From Lamellibrachia satsuma (taxonomy: Eukaryota > Annelida > Polychaeta > Sabellida > Siboglinidae), in assembly GCA_033239005.1 (NCBI GenBank), contig BSQZ01000037.1, positions 6,411,001 through 6,475,000 on the forward strand: 64,000 bases of DNA, written 5' to 3'. Of this stretch, positions 38,887 to 51,189 are shown in pieces (position 1 is the first letter of the stretch; the number at the start of each line of letters is the position of its first letter). The position numbers were made by a program, and so were the translations under genes. Below the pieces are notes generated by a model that ran no database searches, had not been told where the DNA came from, and saw only the letters and a program-made list of their open reading frames with translations.

Positions 38887-39005
38887 TGGAACCACCACCA
38901 TCACCTCCTCCACCTCCTCTACCACCACCACCACCACCACCACAACCACCTCCTCCTCCTCCACCTCGTCCACCACCACCACCAATATCACCACCACACC
39001 CACAA
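38887..39005. repeat. (ACC)n/(TCC)n trinucleotide-rich stretch
   Basis: Imperfect ACC, TCC and CAC repeats at the conserved place beyond the receptor stop codon. Confidence 0.85.
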
Positions 39006-39249
39006 CAACGACAACAACAACAGACAGCAACATATTCAGAAAAAGCAATGGAATGAAATACCTACAGCGTATATTTCAGTAGTCCGGGTCAACACCATCT
39101 ACAAAATCTTCATTGATGCCGATATCATAATATTTAAGTAGAAATACATATTCAAAGCCAAACAAACAGCTTTGGCAGCCCCCACAAGACAGGCTGGACA
39201 AGGCACGGAAAATAAGTCCACAGCAGTTTAATGTCTTGCTTGTAAAGCT

Positions 39250-41811
39250 TTACAGACGGGTGTTGCTGCGTTACGTGGCTGTCGACAAAGTTGATATATG
39301 TGTGTTACTGCTTTGTTTAGAACAGGGCATGTCTTGCCAGAGTTTTCAGACTGTCGGCTTAAGGGAGTTGCGAAATAATACGCAATGGCTCGGGGGCCTG
39401 CAATCCAACACATGATCTCACTGCCGTAGCTGAAAGGCAGTCGATCACAAGACAGTCAGCGTCGATGACAGCCAGTAGGCCCCAGGCGTAGATGGAAAAT
39501 ACACGAAAACGAGTTATATCGCGAACACCGTAAGATGGCATCAGATCAGAAAAAGCGCACGATATATCGAAGGCAAGTACGTTCATCCAGAGGAAGGCGA
39601 CTAGCCAAGTGTAGTGTTGGAAGGCGGCAACAGCGGCGCACGCCTCACGGTACGACAAGAAAGTGTCGCTCACTTGGAAAGAAAGCTGGGCACACATTAC
39701 TATCGCATTCGAATCCAGTCTAAGAACATTTCTCTCGCGAATTTTCTCTTCTTGCGATGTCCTACCGTATAACTTCAGTGACTCGCCCATGTCGATGTAT
39801 TCCTGGAACTGAAACGTGACCGTATAACAACTGAAAATGTATGGTTCACAATCCAGGGCTGTCGTACTCTCGTTCCGTTCTGCGTTGGTTAAATTGTTGA
39901 GTCGCCAGGGTATGATAAGAGGCGTTTCAGTTAAGTCGTTCATGTGTTACGTACTCACAACCTGAAATGTAGACGGAAAGTGAAATGGTGTGACACTCTA
40001 GAAGACTAAATTGCGCCGAATGTTTGGTGATCCTTTTAAACAGTTACCCGATGTAATGTTGGCGCCTTGTTTAAACACAAATAAGTCGATTTGCATTGAA
40101 ATATTGAAAGACAATAACTCATCGCCAATGTCTACTTTACCAACAAACAAATCTACTTTACCAACGATAGCATCGAAATCTCTGAACAGTGTTTCAAGAA
40201 TCCAACAAGTCGATGTGCAGGAAATGGCCTTAAATAAAAATAATAAGTCCCAATTATTCCACACTTTGACGGCGTTGCATGCGCCCCGTCTTGTTGAATT
40301 GACAACGACATCAACACCAATGTCTTTGATAACGTGTCCGAGATCGAACTCTTTATTTTCGGACGAGATGATAACACATATTCGAATGTCACGTTTCGCT
40401 GACAAGATCTGTGGCACAGTCACGTTCAATCTCGCGCAACGTTTGTCTCGCAGAACCACGTGACCAGGAGGACACGTGAGTGTGATACACACTCCAGTCT
40501 CGTGTCGAACACCGTGTCCGCAACGCACCAAGTGAAGGGATGATAATCCGTTTAAAGGAAATCAATATATCCTCTATATCACCGTAGGCTGGATTCCTCG
40601 CAATCGTAACGTGAAAACATTTCGTATCATTCGGGTCTGAGAGGCCGCTACACATGGCACAGTGCGGATTGTTATAATATATATTTGGAGGTGAGTGTTA
40701 AATGGGTGCTCTATATTTCTGACATGTAGATTGCAAGTAATCGAAATCAAATTGTGGTCTTGGTGGATGTTCTCAACATTTGACAAATTCTACATAATTA
40801 TGCACTTGGAAATAGCTTGGTCGAATCTGCTATCTGGGTCGTAGAGCGGCCAATAGTAGGCCGCGGTTCCAGATGTGTTAACGCAGTTACAGGCTGCGCC
40901 ATCTGTCGTCATATAAGTCAAGTTATCGCCCGGATTATTACAAACTGCGCAATACGTGTAGCGGTAGATGACATTTCGATACATAACCGGAATTTCTGTG
41001 GTGAACGTTTTGTTCATCAGTGTTGGACGTTCGCAGAGGTCAACTGTAACAGTATCAGTGGATGTGACACCCCCGCATGACGACACAACCAGTAACTGTT
41101 CGCGCATTTGTTTTAATGGAATATCGACGCATTTGCCCGCTCGTGACTTTCGACTTCGTACAATATCTGGGTAATTGCTGCGTGTTACGTTTGGTCCAGA
41201 CGAACATGATGCCTCGTAATCGAGACAGCAGTCTCCAAGTTGAACACAGGCCCTGTCACAGTAGCATTCCCTACTCCACTGTTGCTCGTCACACTTGTCT
41301 GCGCACGACGTGCAGCATATTTTGTTGAAGAACTCCTATCCTTGCCAGTATTGACTGACGATGTGTTGTAAAGAGTATATGTCACTGATGCTCTGCTGCC
41401 CGTGTCTGGAAACAGTAAGCATTGATTAAATACAAATCCCGTGCTCTTGTTGATATGGATGACTCGAAATAGAAGAATAATGATTGGAAACATACTTACG
41501 GTGTTCTGTAAGATAATTGTTAAGAACTCAAACCAAAACGTTTGCACGATTTGGGTGTCTACATTTAGACACTCACCTCGTACCTAGTTGCTCCCTCTTA
41601 CCAGCCCTAGTACTACCTCGTACTAGTAAAGGCACGTTCTTATATAGTTCGGTACAAAAATTAAAATTCGCTAGCAATTAAGAGAGACACGCTTCCTTTG
41701 TGGTGTTTCTCAAAACATCACATTGTACTAGTACTTACGGTGTTGCCGTACTGGTGAGCCAAGGCCTTGGGCGGCCGACACTGCAACGATCAACAGATAG
41801 CGCAGCAACAT
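39250..41811 (-). pseudogene. Receptor copy E: pseudogene with several deletions
   Basis: Exon 2 runs 41405 to 39250, signal exon 41811 to 41739. Damage: the linker is deleted and frame-shifted between NTGKD and EFFNKIC (junction about 41331-41337); a premature TAG follows CIIM (about 40790); a deletion with frame change after HQD; a frameshift near 40520; a stop after NLVF (about 39998); and a 70-codon deletion removing TM1 and TM2 (VMCA joined to QLSFQ, junction about 39689-39693). All are shared with F. E alone also lost about 275 bp covering the end of TM5 to TM7 (ATP joined to LSRQSEN, about 39360). The SMB and YCAVC segments remain readable. Confidence 0.9.
41739..41811 (-). pseudogene. 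Signal-peptide exon of receptor copy E
   Basis: 24 codons plus 1 nt (MLLRYLLIVAVSAAQG then GSPVRQH) with an intact GTAAGT donor. It is the single-unit form of exon 1. The exon itself is undamaged but belongs to a dead gene. Confidence 0.7.
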
Positions 41812-41984
41812 TCTCCCGGCCGGCGTAGCGACGGCCGACTGCCGGCAAACCACCAGTGGGTCAACTAGAAGCCAGTGGGCAGTGAATAATATCAATGGCA
41901 CTTTACCTGTGTTATGGACTACTGGAATTAACCTTTAATTTAATCACATTTATCAAGTTTCATTTCCATTCAATGTTAGTAAGG

Positions 41985-43840
41985 TAATAGTCAGACAACA
42001 TACATTGCCAGATTGTGTAGTTGCTGGGAAGTATGATATCTGGAAGCTGATTTTCAAGAGAACGAGTACGTTTTCATGAGAACGAGTACATTGCTAACAG
42101 CTGAGTACATATTTTATTTAAAAAAATAAATAATAACGTATTTTAAAATAAACATTATTAATTAATTTAATGTATATAACTCTGGGAAAAGTGAATAGGC
42201 AATGGCGGTTGATAGGATTTTTTTATGAGGAAAACTGTAAAAAAATATTTTTATTTCACCAACAATAATATTCACTTCAAGTAAGATAAAGAACCAACGG
42301 AGAATTTGCTACCTGACAGCACACTGGCCACATTTCTTTGTTTAACATTTCTGCTATATCTGCTCCCTCAATCCCTGTCCTCTAAGAACCAGGCCAGTAT
42401 GTCTCATGGCTTCATTGATCCCACACTGAGTTCATCGTTATGAAGCACTTGAGTCACTGTTAGCCATTGCAATCAAGAGTCAGTTAGGAGTCCCCCAGAT
42501 CTGGAGTTCTCTGATGTTACCTGCATAGTCCCATGACTCTTGACCATATGTCTGGATAGTGGATATGGTCTAAATCAATTAATTTATAAGGATCATCTTA
42601 CATTAATCACTGTCACAGATTTTGTTTCTTTTTTGTTTTAGGAAAATATTTCCAATAGTTGTACAAACTTTGTACAGTAAGGAATTTCTCCATATACCCA
42701 TACAATACGATGATGGTTTACCGCAATATATATAATATATTATTTTTACTGGAAGACAAACGAATGTCTACCCTTACAACAAATCTACATGTTTTACGTT
42801 TTACAAACATACATACGTGGTATGACTCATAAATTAAGTTTTTGCTTGGAGTCCCTTCTTAACTGTAGTTAACAATTAATAAACCAAATAATATCCATTA
42901 AAGCAATTTATTTGTAGTTAGTCTGCCAGTGATTAAACATTACACCCCATCCCAACATGTATATCATTCGAAGGGGTAGAGGTGAGAAGATTTGTCCAAA
43001 TTGCAACAAAGGTGATGTGTGGCAATTTGAATAAAGTTTGTTTGTCCTTGTTTTGAATAAAGACCACATGAGACCAATTTACATGCTGATACATCAGTTC
43101 AGTTTGTCTTCTTTTGGTGCACAAAGGCAGTGTTGCAATTTGCAATGTGTTTATATTAGAAGTTTGCAAATTATATTTTCTGATCTTAGACTACTGGTTG
43201 TTGAGAGGGTTAGCACGTGCCAATGCAAAAGGCTCAAAATCCCCTTTGTACTTTTTAGCCAGATTGCTGGCACCAGACCAGACAGAGTCACTTTACTTCT
43301 ACAGAGGCAGTTCTTAGCAGTTAATACTGCCAGCCAGTGCCAAGCGGCATGGTTTCCTGTCTGCGTCAAAGGCATTTCATGGCTAATTGGTGGGTTAACA
43401 GCTGAATTAAACAAACGGATTATGGTCTGAACTGGTAGCCTACAATTGTTTGCTTAGCATGGTGTTTCTGACTGGGAAAATATGCTGTCAGTTGCCTTTT
43501 TTGGTATCATAGTCATAGCAACAGTTATTGGAGAATGGGGATGCACTGTGTGTAGGGATGGTAAGGGGGAGGGTAATCAATGAGAAATAACAACGTATTA
43601 AACAAAATAGTTGAACATTCAAATACTTCAGGAAAGTTTCATTTTGTTAACTACAAATAAATTATTTATCACAGCATATATTGAAAAAGTACTCAGATCT
43701 ACTCGTAATGTACTCGTAAAATATTAGTACATTGAGTATGAATAGGTGTAAGAGTACATGACCCATACGTTATACGTGTACGAGTACGAGTACTTCAAAA
43801 ATGTACTCGATTACACGAATACCGAGTACTTCCGCCCCAG
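41985..43840. mobile_element. Probable DNA-transposon (hAT-like) insertion in the 5' flank
   Basis: The receptor 5' flank matches A and B up to ATGTTAGTA (about 41981), then is replaced by sequence present only here and at 62.44-64.0 kb. Both ends are rich in GAGTACG motifs, and the right end reads CCGAGTACTTCCGCCCCAGG (43819-43838). Such GTACTCG-rich termini ending in CAGG-type bases recall hAT-like non-autonomous elements. No transposase is recognised. Clear terminal inverted repeats and target-site duplications were not established. Confidence 0.35.
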
Positions 43841-44029
43841 GTCTGATTTGTATGTATGCAGCGCTAGTATGCACCCAGAATATGGGTGCGTACATACTTT
43901 CCGTCACAATGAAAAGCACACTCTGCATCCAGATGTGCGACAAACGGTGGCGCCACAGTGCGGAGCTTGGATAATCGAGGCTAGTTTTCAAAGTGTTCAA
44001 TAGAAAGTGTCACCATCTAGTGGAGCTAC
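43841..44029. other. Intergenic, no gene seen
   Basis: Sequence after the last visible homology to the second duplicated block. Contains only incidental frames. Confidence 0.4.
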
Positions 44030-44520
44030 TGCGCACAGCCACTAAGTAGAACTGGCGGCCATCCACTTCCACACGTGACGTCTTCGAATCCGTAGAACCG
44101 AAGAACAAACACGTTCCCTTCTTTGGAATGGCGTTGCTTTCCTCTTTTTTGGAAAACAACAAACACTGGCCACGTAATATGTGTTTTGGAGGCTGACAAA
44201 ACAAACGTTAAAGTTATATTAAGCTACAATGTAAGGCCAATATACCCCACTAAGATTCGAACTACCATTGAACACCGCTATATTAAAAAAAATCTATATA
44301 ATCAAAGTAGTGCAGGTATCATATGCCCCGGAATGAAGAACGCTCCATAGTGTACATATGTTGTTTATTTTGTCATTGAGTAAACTGTTGTGTACTTGCC
44401 TTTCTTGTGCTATGCGCCTTTTTGGTGACAATATTTCACTCACTCACGCATTCACTCATTCACTGCATACTAATTAATCCACTCGTTCACTAACTCAGTC
44501 ACGCATGTTACATGGCGTAA
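44030..44520. repeat. Dispersed repeat, copy 1
   Basis: Shares CCACTTCCACACGTGACGTC, the following GAATCCGTAGAACCGAAG, and a later GAATGAAGAACGCTCCATA with 46060-46290 and 46800-46960. The second copy is split by about 500 bp of receptor 5' flank. Identity unknown. Confidence 0.6.
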
Positions 44521-46059
44521 CAACTGCAATAGCAATTGTCACACATTCGGAATCCCAGCATATGGATTAAAAAGAGCTGTCTTCTATGTTATGTTATTTT
44601 TCGGTGTCTGACAGCATTGACTATGAGTAACACTTCGGTTTTGACATGCCTATTGTGAGTTATAAATTATTATGCTCAGAACTAAATATTACATTTTTTT
44701 TATACATGTTAAATGCGTAATCCTGACCGATTTTACAAAACTTACGGTAATCTTATATAATGATGAGGTCGGAGCATTTAGAAAAATGTCAACAATTGAT
44801 TTTTATTCATAAACATTTTACGGATATTTCGAGATTGACAAAATACACTGAAATAAAGTGACATTATGCTAGAATGTAAAGCCATGCTGCCCAACAATCC
44901 AAGTTCCCAAAACATAGATATGAATGCCCTGATAAAGAAGGATGCGTTTGCTGTATCTCGCCGTGTCTGGTAACAGGAAAGATGGCGCCAGCGTAATTGC
45001 CCAGTTTCGTTGGAGCGAATAAATGTCAAATAGGCCGCCACACTACTACAGTGGAATTATGGACTCCATGAGTGTGTTTTGTTTCTTAATCGCTATGAAC
45101 ACGCATATCCCGATCAACGAGTCATTGTCGTTGTAGAATGTGTGCATTTATCTATCTTTCAGTCGACATATATTAACTTCCATTAAACTTATATTTTTCA
45201 TTGGTTTGTTTTATTAATGCGTGGTATATTTCCTTAATCGCGGGATGAAGCGGTAGAACTGACCGACCACTGCGTTGCAATTTCCCTTCATTCCTAACAA
45301 TGCATATGTATTGTCGTTTTATTTCCGGTATAAATTTAACTGTATGAAAGCATTACGTTATCAGTTATGCATGACGCAATAAGAGGGTGTTTGTATTGTT
45401 GGGCTAAGCTTAATTACAATTTAAAGTGCGTGCGTGCGTGTGTGCTGGGCTGGTACAGCAAAATCATCGCCAGGTGCGCACTCGCAGATAGAGAAGTGCG
45501 CCGGCTCTTCGAGAGCCGTGGACAGTGCATCGGCGAGTAACCAAGAATCAACCACGAGACGACTTCCATCTAAGGAAATTTGCCATGCACCGGCTCAAGA
45601 CCAGAAACGAAGCAACAACGGAATCGACATTGGAAAGTTATACATTTAAGCAATTAAAATACTCGAAGCCAAGTGTTCGTGGATGACATAACAACAAATG
45701 CACTAATGTTGGAATTTGCAGAACCCAGCTTTCAAAAACACTTTACGTATGTCGTGTAGCAACACTATTGACCAAGAGATTAATGTTCACAATTTTGTAG
45801 TGAATTATTAGGAACATTATTGATTGAACTTTAATAAAAGCACATTGCATATCAGATATTAACACTCTCAGAGAATAATACATGTTTGTAACGAGTTATC
45901 AATTCTAACTTACATAAGATGTAACACTACAGAAAAATTCAAACGAAAAAATCGATGACGCCGCGAAGTGTGTCACCATACTCACTAGATGGCGACGCGA
46001 AGTGTGTCGCCATACTCACTAGATGGCGTGCCATTTGCTAAAGTCATGCCTCATATTTG
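44521..46059. other. Intergenic, no gene seen
   Basis: Contains a short GTGC-type repeat (45426-45442). At 45955-46030 a unit of about 36 bp (GCGAAGTGTGTCNCCATACT, CACTAGATGGCG) is tandemly doubled. No coding frame is convincing. Confidence 0.45.
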
Positions 46060-46290
46060 CGAGAGTACATTGCGCGTAGGCGGCCGCCCACTTCCACACG
46101 TGACGTCTTCGAATCCGTAGAACCGAAGAACAAACACTTTCCCTTCTATGGAATGGCATTTCTTTCCTTTTTGGACAACAACAAACACTGGTCATGTTAT
46201 ACATGTTTTGGAGACTGACAAAACACAATGAGATAAAGATGTATTATGCTAGAATGTAAGGACAAGCTGCCCCACTATCCTAGTTACCAA
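46060..46290. repeat. Dispersed repeat, copy 2 (left part)
   Basis: Counterpart of 44050-44270 in the same orientation. The remainder continues at about 46800 after an interruption. Confidence 0.6.
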
Positions 46291-46647
46291 GAACATATGG
46301 ATTCATCAATGTTCCGATTCATCAATGTTCCGCTACAGTTCGTGAATCCAAAGAATATTTGACATTTTTACAACACTTGAATAATTAATGGAACAACTTT
46401 GACGCTTTCTGGTACAAACTAAATTGATATGAAACATGCTTGCCAAATACCATTTGCTTAAACATCGCGTGTTCCATTTGTGTTATCGTCAAATGACGCG
46501 CTGAAAGTGTTGCGGGAATAAATGTCATTGAACCAACTTCTGTGCCTTTCCGGTAATTGTCATTTCAAACGATCTATCGCAAACGCCTCCATTGGATCGC
46601 TTTGCGTTGTCGTGACAAAAGCCTGAGCACGGTAGCGGAAAAAAAGT
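46291..46647. other. Inverted counterpart of receptor 5' flank
   Basis: The stretch around 46430-46540 (CGCTGAAAGTGTTGCGGG) is the reverse complement of flank sequence at about 9340-9400 and 23115-23165. It places D's upstream region in the same family. A 16-bp unit (GATTCATCAATGTTCC) is doubled at 46302-46333. Confidence 0.55.
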
Positions 46648-46755
46648 TGATGAAACGGCGAAACGTGTTGAAACTGCGCGATTACTTATTGAAACATCGC
46701 AATTCCTGGTTGAAATGGCGTGATAACTGGTTGAATCTGCGCAAGTGCTTGTTGA
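46648..46755. repeat. Degenerate 21-bp repeat, about five units
   Basis: Units of the type TTGAAACGGCGAAACGTGT and TTGAAACTGCGCGATTACT recur every 21 bp. The plus strand then reads a 7-residue LKxRxxL pattern. Probably a minisatellite in the promoter-distal flank, not a coiled-coil gene. Confidence 0.6.
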
Positions 46756-46924
46756 GTCTGCCATCGCACACAGCTATACTTTTGTAAAAAATAAAAATAA
46801 TGAAGGTACCATGTGCCCCCGAATGAAGAACGCTCCATAATGTATCTATGTTGATTATGTTGTCATTGAGCAAACTTCTGTGTACTTGCGTTTCTTGTAC
46901 TATGTGCCTTTTTTGTGATAATAT

Positions 46925-47335
46925 TTCACTCACTCACGCATTCACTCATTCACCCATCCACAATTCACTCATTCGTTCAACCACTCATCTACTCATTCAC
47001 CGCACACTAATTAATCCACTCATTAATTTACTCAGTCACGCACTCACTCAGTCAATCACTTACTCACTTACTCACATATAAAAATATTCATTAATCCACT
47101 CACTCATTCTATCATTCCTTCATTCACTCATCCACCCACCCGCGAATTCACATATACATCCACCAGCACACTCATTAATCTTCTCACTCATTCGCTCACT
47201 CACTCTCTCACTCACTCACTCACTCACTCCGTCAGTCAGTCAGTCACTTACACACTCACTCACTCACTCACTCACTCATTCACTCACTCACTCACTCACT
47301 CATTCACTCACTCGTGCTTTCATTCTCACTCCCAC
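46925..47335. repeat. (CACT)n tetranucleotide array, interrupted
   Basis: Reverse-complement counterpart of the GAGT arrays upstream of A and B, here in the 5' flank of plus-strand copy D. Confidence 0.93.
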
Positions 47336-47608
47336 CGACTCTCATCCAGTGAATTGTCAATACGTGTTTCTATTTCTAGACTCTTCTGCAAATTCAAAAA
47401 TTTTCCATGACGGTTCATCAAACGCTTGAATAATTAATACAACAGTAACGTTGACATTATCTAATAAAATGCACATGAAGCGTTTTAAATGTGATAAATT
47501 AGTTGTGTTCAAGTGAAAGTGCTATTGGTTTTATTCGCCGATCACTGGCTTATATTGGCCATGCTGATGGTTTGACTGCAGTTGGCCATGACTCCACTGG
47601 CCGGGAGG
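47336..47608 (+). promoter_or_regulatory. Presumed promoter/5' UTR region of copy D
   Basis: Position only: between the CACT array and the signal exon. It is similar, in inverse orientation, to the region just upstream of exon 1 in A and B. No core promoter element can be named with confidence. Confidence 0.3.
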
Positions 47609-47753
47609 ATGTTGCTGATCTATCTATCGGTCGTCGCCGTGTTCGCTACCCAAGGCCCTGGCTCACCCACAGTCATGTCCGCTGCCCAAGGCCCTGCCTC
47701 ACCCGCAGTCGTGTCCGCTGCGCAAGGCCCTGGCTCACCAGTACGGCAACACA
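47609..47753 (+). CDS. Signal-peptide exon of receptor copy D
   Basis: 48 codons plus 1 nt; signal peptide MLLIYLSVVAVFATQG, then three 12-residue units of GPxSP plus a spacer ending SAAQ. An ATG seven codons upstream (47588) is also in frame and preceded by a TGA at 47573. The start conserved in all copies was chosen. Donor is GTAAGT. Confidence 0.78.
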
Positions 47754-50700
47754 GTAAGTTCAAGTATTGCTTGCAGCTTTGAGAAATACAAAAAATTGTC
47801 TTATCGCTGTTAGGTGGGTGAGTGGGTGGGTGGGTGGGTGGGTGGGTGGGTAGGAGGACTCTACTAGGGCTGGGGAGCTACTACATCTGGGTCGAAGGTG
47901 CTACTAGGACGTGCAATAGTGTAATGCAAAAGCGGGTAGGTATAGCTACTAGGAAAAGTAGGGGAGTTATCGAAGGGTCGGTAGGAGGATGCTACTATAG
48001 ATAGTATGATTGTATCGTATTACAAAGGATGGAATGAGAGTGCTATCATGGCTGATACGAAGTTGCTACCAGGGCTGAACGGGAGGGTGCGGCTATGATT
48101 GGAAGAAGTTGCAGAAATTAGGCGATATTGTGGACAATCAAAGATGAGAAAGTACTGGTTTGGTTGGTTTCGATAGAGACGAGATGTGCACTAATTGTTA
48201 GCAACGGAGAGGAAATTAGCAACACCGAAAGTATGTTTCCATTTATAATTCTTCTATTCTAGATATGGACAGCAGAACATCAGTGACAGAGACTCTTTAC
48301 AACACAACGCCTGCGTCAGTCAATACTGGCAAGGATGGGAGTACCGCTCATGAGAATGAACGTAACCATCCAAGCACAGACATCGTCAAGACGACTACCC
48401 TATCGACTGCCACGCGGGTGGGGTACGGACACAACAACACAACAAGGAGAACCAACGACACCGTTGATAATTGGACAACGTCAACTGTAAATGTCACACA
48501 TAAACCACCAACTCTGAAAGAACTTGAAGTCATGTTCTTCTACAAAATGTGCAGCATGTCGTGCGCAGACAAGTGTGACGAGCAACAGTGGAGTAGGGAA
48601 TGCTACTGTGACAGGGCCTGTGTTCAACTTGGAGACTGCTGTCTCGATTACGAGGCATCATGCTTTTCTGGACCAAACGTAACACGCAACAATTACGCAA
48701 ACATTGTACGAACTCGAAAGCCACGAGCGGCGAAATGTGTCGATATTCCATTAGAAGAAAAGCGAGAACAGTTACTGATTGTGTCGTCATGCGGGGGTGT
48801 CACATCAAATGATACTGTTACAGCTGACCTCTGCGAACGTCCGTCACTGATGAACAAAGCGCTCATCACAGACATTCCGGTTATGTTTCGGAATGTCATC
48901 TACCGCAATACGTATTGCGCAGTTTGTAATAATCCGGGCGATAACTTGACTGATATGACGACAGCTGGAGCAGCCTGTAACTGCATGAACACATCTGGAA
49001 CCTCGTCCTACTACAGGCAGCTCCACGACCCAGATAGCAGATGCGACGAAGCTATTTGCAAGTGCGTAATTGTGTACAATTTGTCAAATTTTGATAACCT
49101 CCGTCAATACCGGCCCCGCTACACCTGTCGGATGGAAGGTAACACATCGAGCGTGTGTCACTCCAACTTAACTGATCCACAATTTGACTTTGATTACTTG
49201 CGATCTACTTGTCAGAAATATATAGCGCCCATATACCACTCACCTTCAAATACATATTATAACAATCCGCACTTTGCCATGTGTAGCGGCCTCTCAGACC
49301 CGAATGATATGAAACGTTCGGGCAACAGTGATGTACCGGGCGAAGTGGCAAAAGCTGTTAAATTGGTATCCTTTAAGGGGATTATCATCCCCATTCAGTT
49401 TAACAAACACACTCGGTGCGATGCCGACAGGGTGTTCGACCACGAGACTGGAGTGTGTGTCACATCCACGTGTCCTCCTGGTCATGTGCTTGTGCGTGAC
49501 AAACGTTGTGCGATACTGAAGGTGACCGTGCCACAGATATTGTCAGGGAAACGTGACATTCGAACATATGTCGTCATATCGTCCGAAAACAAAAAGTTCA
49601 CACACATTGATCTCCGATGCCTCATCAGAGACATTGGAGTTGATGTCGTTCTAAATTCAACAAGACGGAGCGCATGCAACGCAGTCAAAGTGTGGAATAA
49701 TTGGGACTTATTATATTTATTTAAGGCCATTTCCAACACATCGACTTGTTGGATTCTTGAAGCACTGTCCAGAGATTTCGATGATATTGTTGGTAAAGTA
49801 GGGTTGTTTGCTGGAAAAGTAGACAGTGACTTTGAGTTAGATCCCTTTCAAATTGACTTATTTGTGTTTAAACAAGACGCTAACATTACATCGGGTGCGT
49901 GTTTACACGGATCAGCAAAGATTCGGCGCGATTTAGTATTCCAGAACGACAGTAAGTTTCACATTCCGTCTACATTTCAGGTTGTGAGTACGGAACAAAT
50001 GTACAACGTAACTGAAACGCCTCTTATTATACAGTGGCGGCTCAATCATTTAACCAACGCAGAATGGAACGAGAGTACGACAGCCCTGGTTTGTGAACCA
50101 GACATTTTCAGTTGTGATACGGTCACGTTTCAAGCGGACGAATACATCGACATGGGCAAGTTACTGAAGTTGTACGTTGGGACATCGCAAGAAGTGAAAA
50201 TCCACGAGAGAAATGTTCTTAGACTGGACTCGAATGTTATAGTAATGTGTGCCTCCCTGCTTTCTAATCTGACCGGAATTCTCGGTATGTATAACGACGG
50301 CAATGAGACTGACATTCTTGTTCAGGGCATACTTACCCTGGTCGGGAATATTGTGTCAATGGCATGTCTCGTATTTACGATGACCACCTATTGTATGTTC
50401 GAACAGCTTCGTACTCGACCTGGGAAATGCGTCATGAATCTATGTGTGGCGTTGTTCTTTGCCCAGCTTTCGTTCCAAGTGAGCGACACTTTCTTGTCGT
50501 ACCGTGAGGCGTGCGCCGCTGTGGCCGCCTTCCAGCACTACACTTGGCTAGTCGCCTTCCTCTGGATGAACGTACTTGCCTTCGATATATCGTACGCTTT
50601 TTCTGATCTGATACCATATTACGGTGTTCGCGATATAACTCGTTTTCGTGTCTTTGCCGTCTACGCCTGGGGCCTACCGGCTGTCTTCGTCGCTGTATGT

Positions 50701-51189
50701 CTTGTGATCGACTTCGGCACGAAACTGCCTTTCAGCTACGGCAGTGAGACCATGTGTTGGATTGTATGCCCCCGAGCCATTGCGTATTATTTCTCAACTC
50801 CCGTAGCTGTAGTGATCACCGCCAACACAGTGCTGTTTGTTCGCACCGTCGTCGATCTCAGACGAGCCATGTCAACTGCCAGCATTGCGCGACAATCGGC
50901 GAAACAACAACGCAGTGCATTCGTCATTTACCTACGTTTGACGTCATTGATGGGTTTCACGTGGCTGTTCGGTTTCTTGGCAAACATCGACGTTCTAAGT
51001 TTCTTGTCGTACCCGTTCATTCTGTGCAACACTTGCCAGGGAGTGTTTATTTGTGCATCTTTCACGCTGAGGCCGACAGTCCGGAGACTCTGGCGAGAAC
51101 GGTGTTGTACAACGCAGAGCAAGAAAACATCCGAGATATCCACTTTACCGACAGTCATTTCATCCGAATACTGCAACACTCGTCTGTAA
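47609..51189 (+). CDS. Receptor copy D: secreted-SMB, Methuselah-like 7TM receptor (intact)
   Basis: Predicted coding sequence join(47609..47753, 48263..51189), 1023 codons plus stop. The phase-1 junction A|AT gives Asn before the exon-2 Met, and the acceptor is CTATTCTAG. Exon 2 has the same order as copy A: Ser/Thr-rich linker, somatomedin B domain (FFYKMCSMSC...CYCDRACVQ...CCLDYEASC), YCAVC, HFAMC (Cys in A replaced by Phe), long glycosylated ectodomain, no evident GPS, seven helices with WMNVLAFDI and VYAWGLP, and a tail ending ISSEYCNTRL. It lacks the large deletions seen in C, E and F. Loss of one ectodomain cysteine and TM changes such as WIVCPR suggest divergence from A. Expected at the plasma membrane as an orphan G-protein-coupled receptor. 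Confidence 0.88.
47754..48262 (+). other. Intron 1 of copy D with (GGGT)n and degenerate minisatellite
   Basis: A 509-bp phase-1 intron. GGGT units at about 47823-47853 form seven consecutive G tracts. They are followed by degenerate copies of a GCTACTAGGGCTGG-like unit to about 48100, the same family as in intron 1 of A. Confidence 0.75.

Noticed and set aside
44778..45041. 87-codon minus-strand frame in the D upstream region as a gene
   Set aside because: No recognisable domain, no counterpart in other blocks, and it lies among dispersed repeats.
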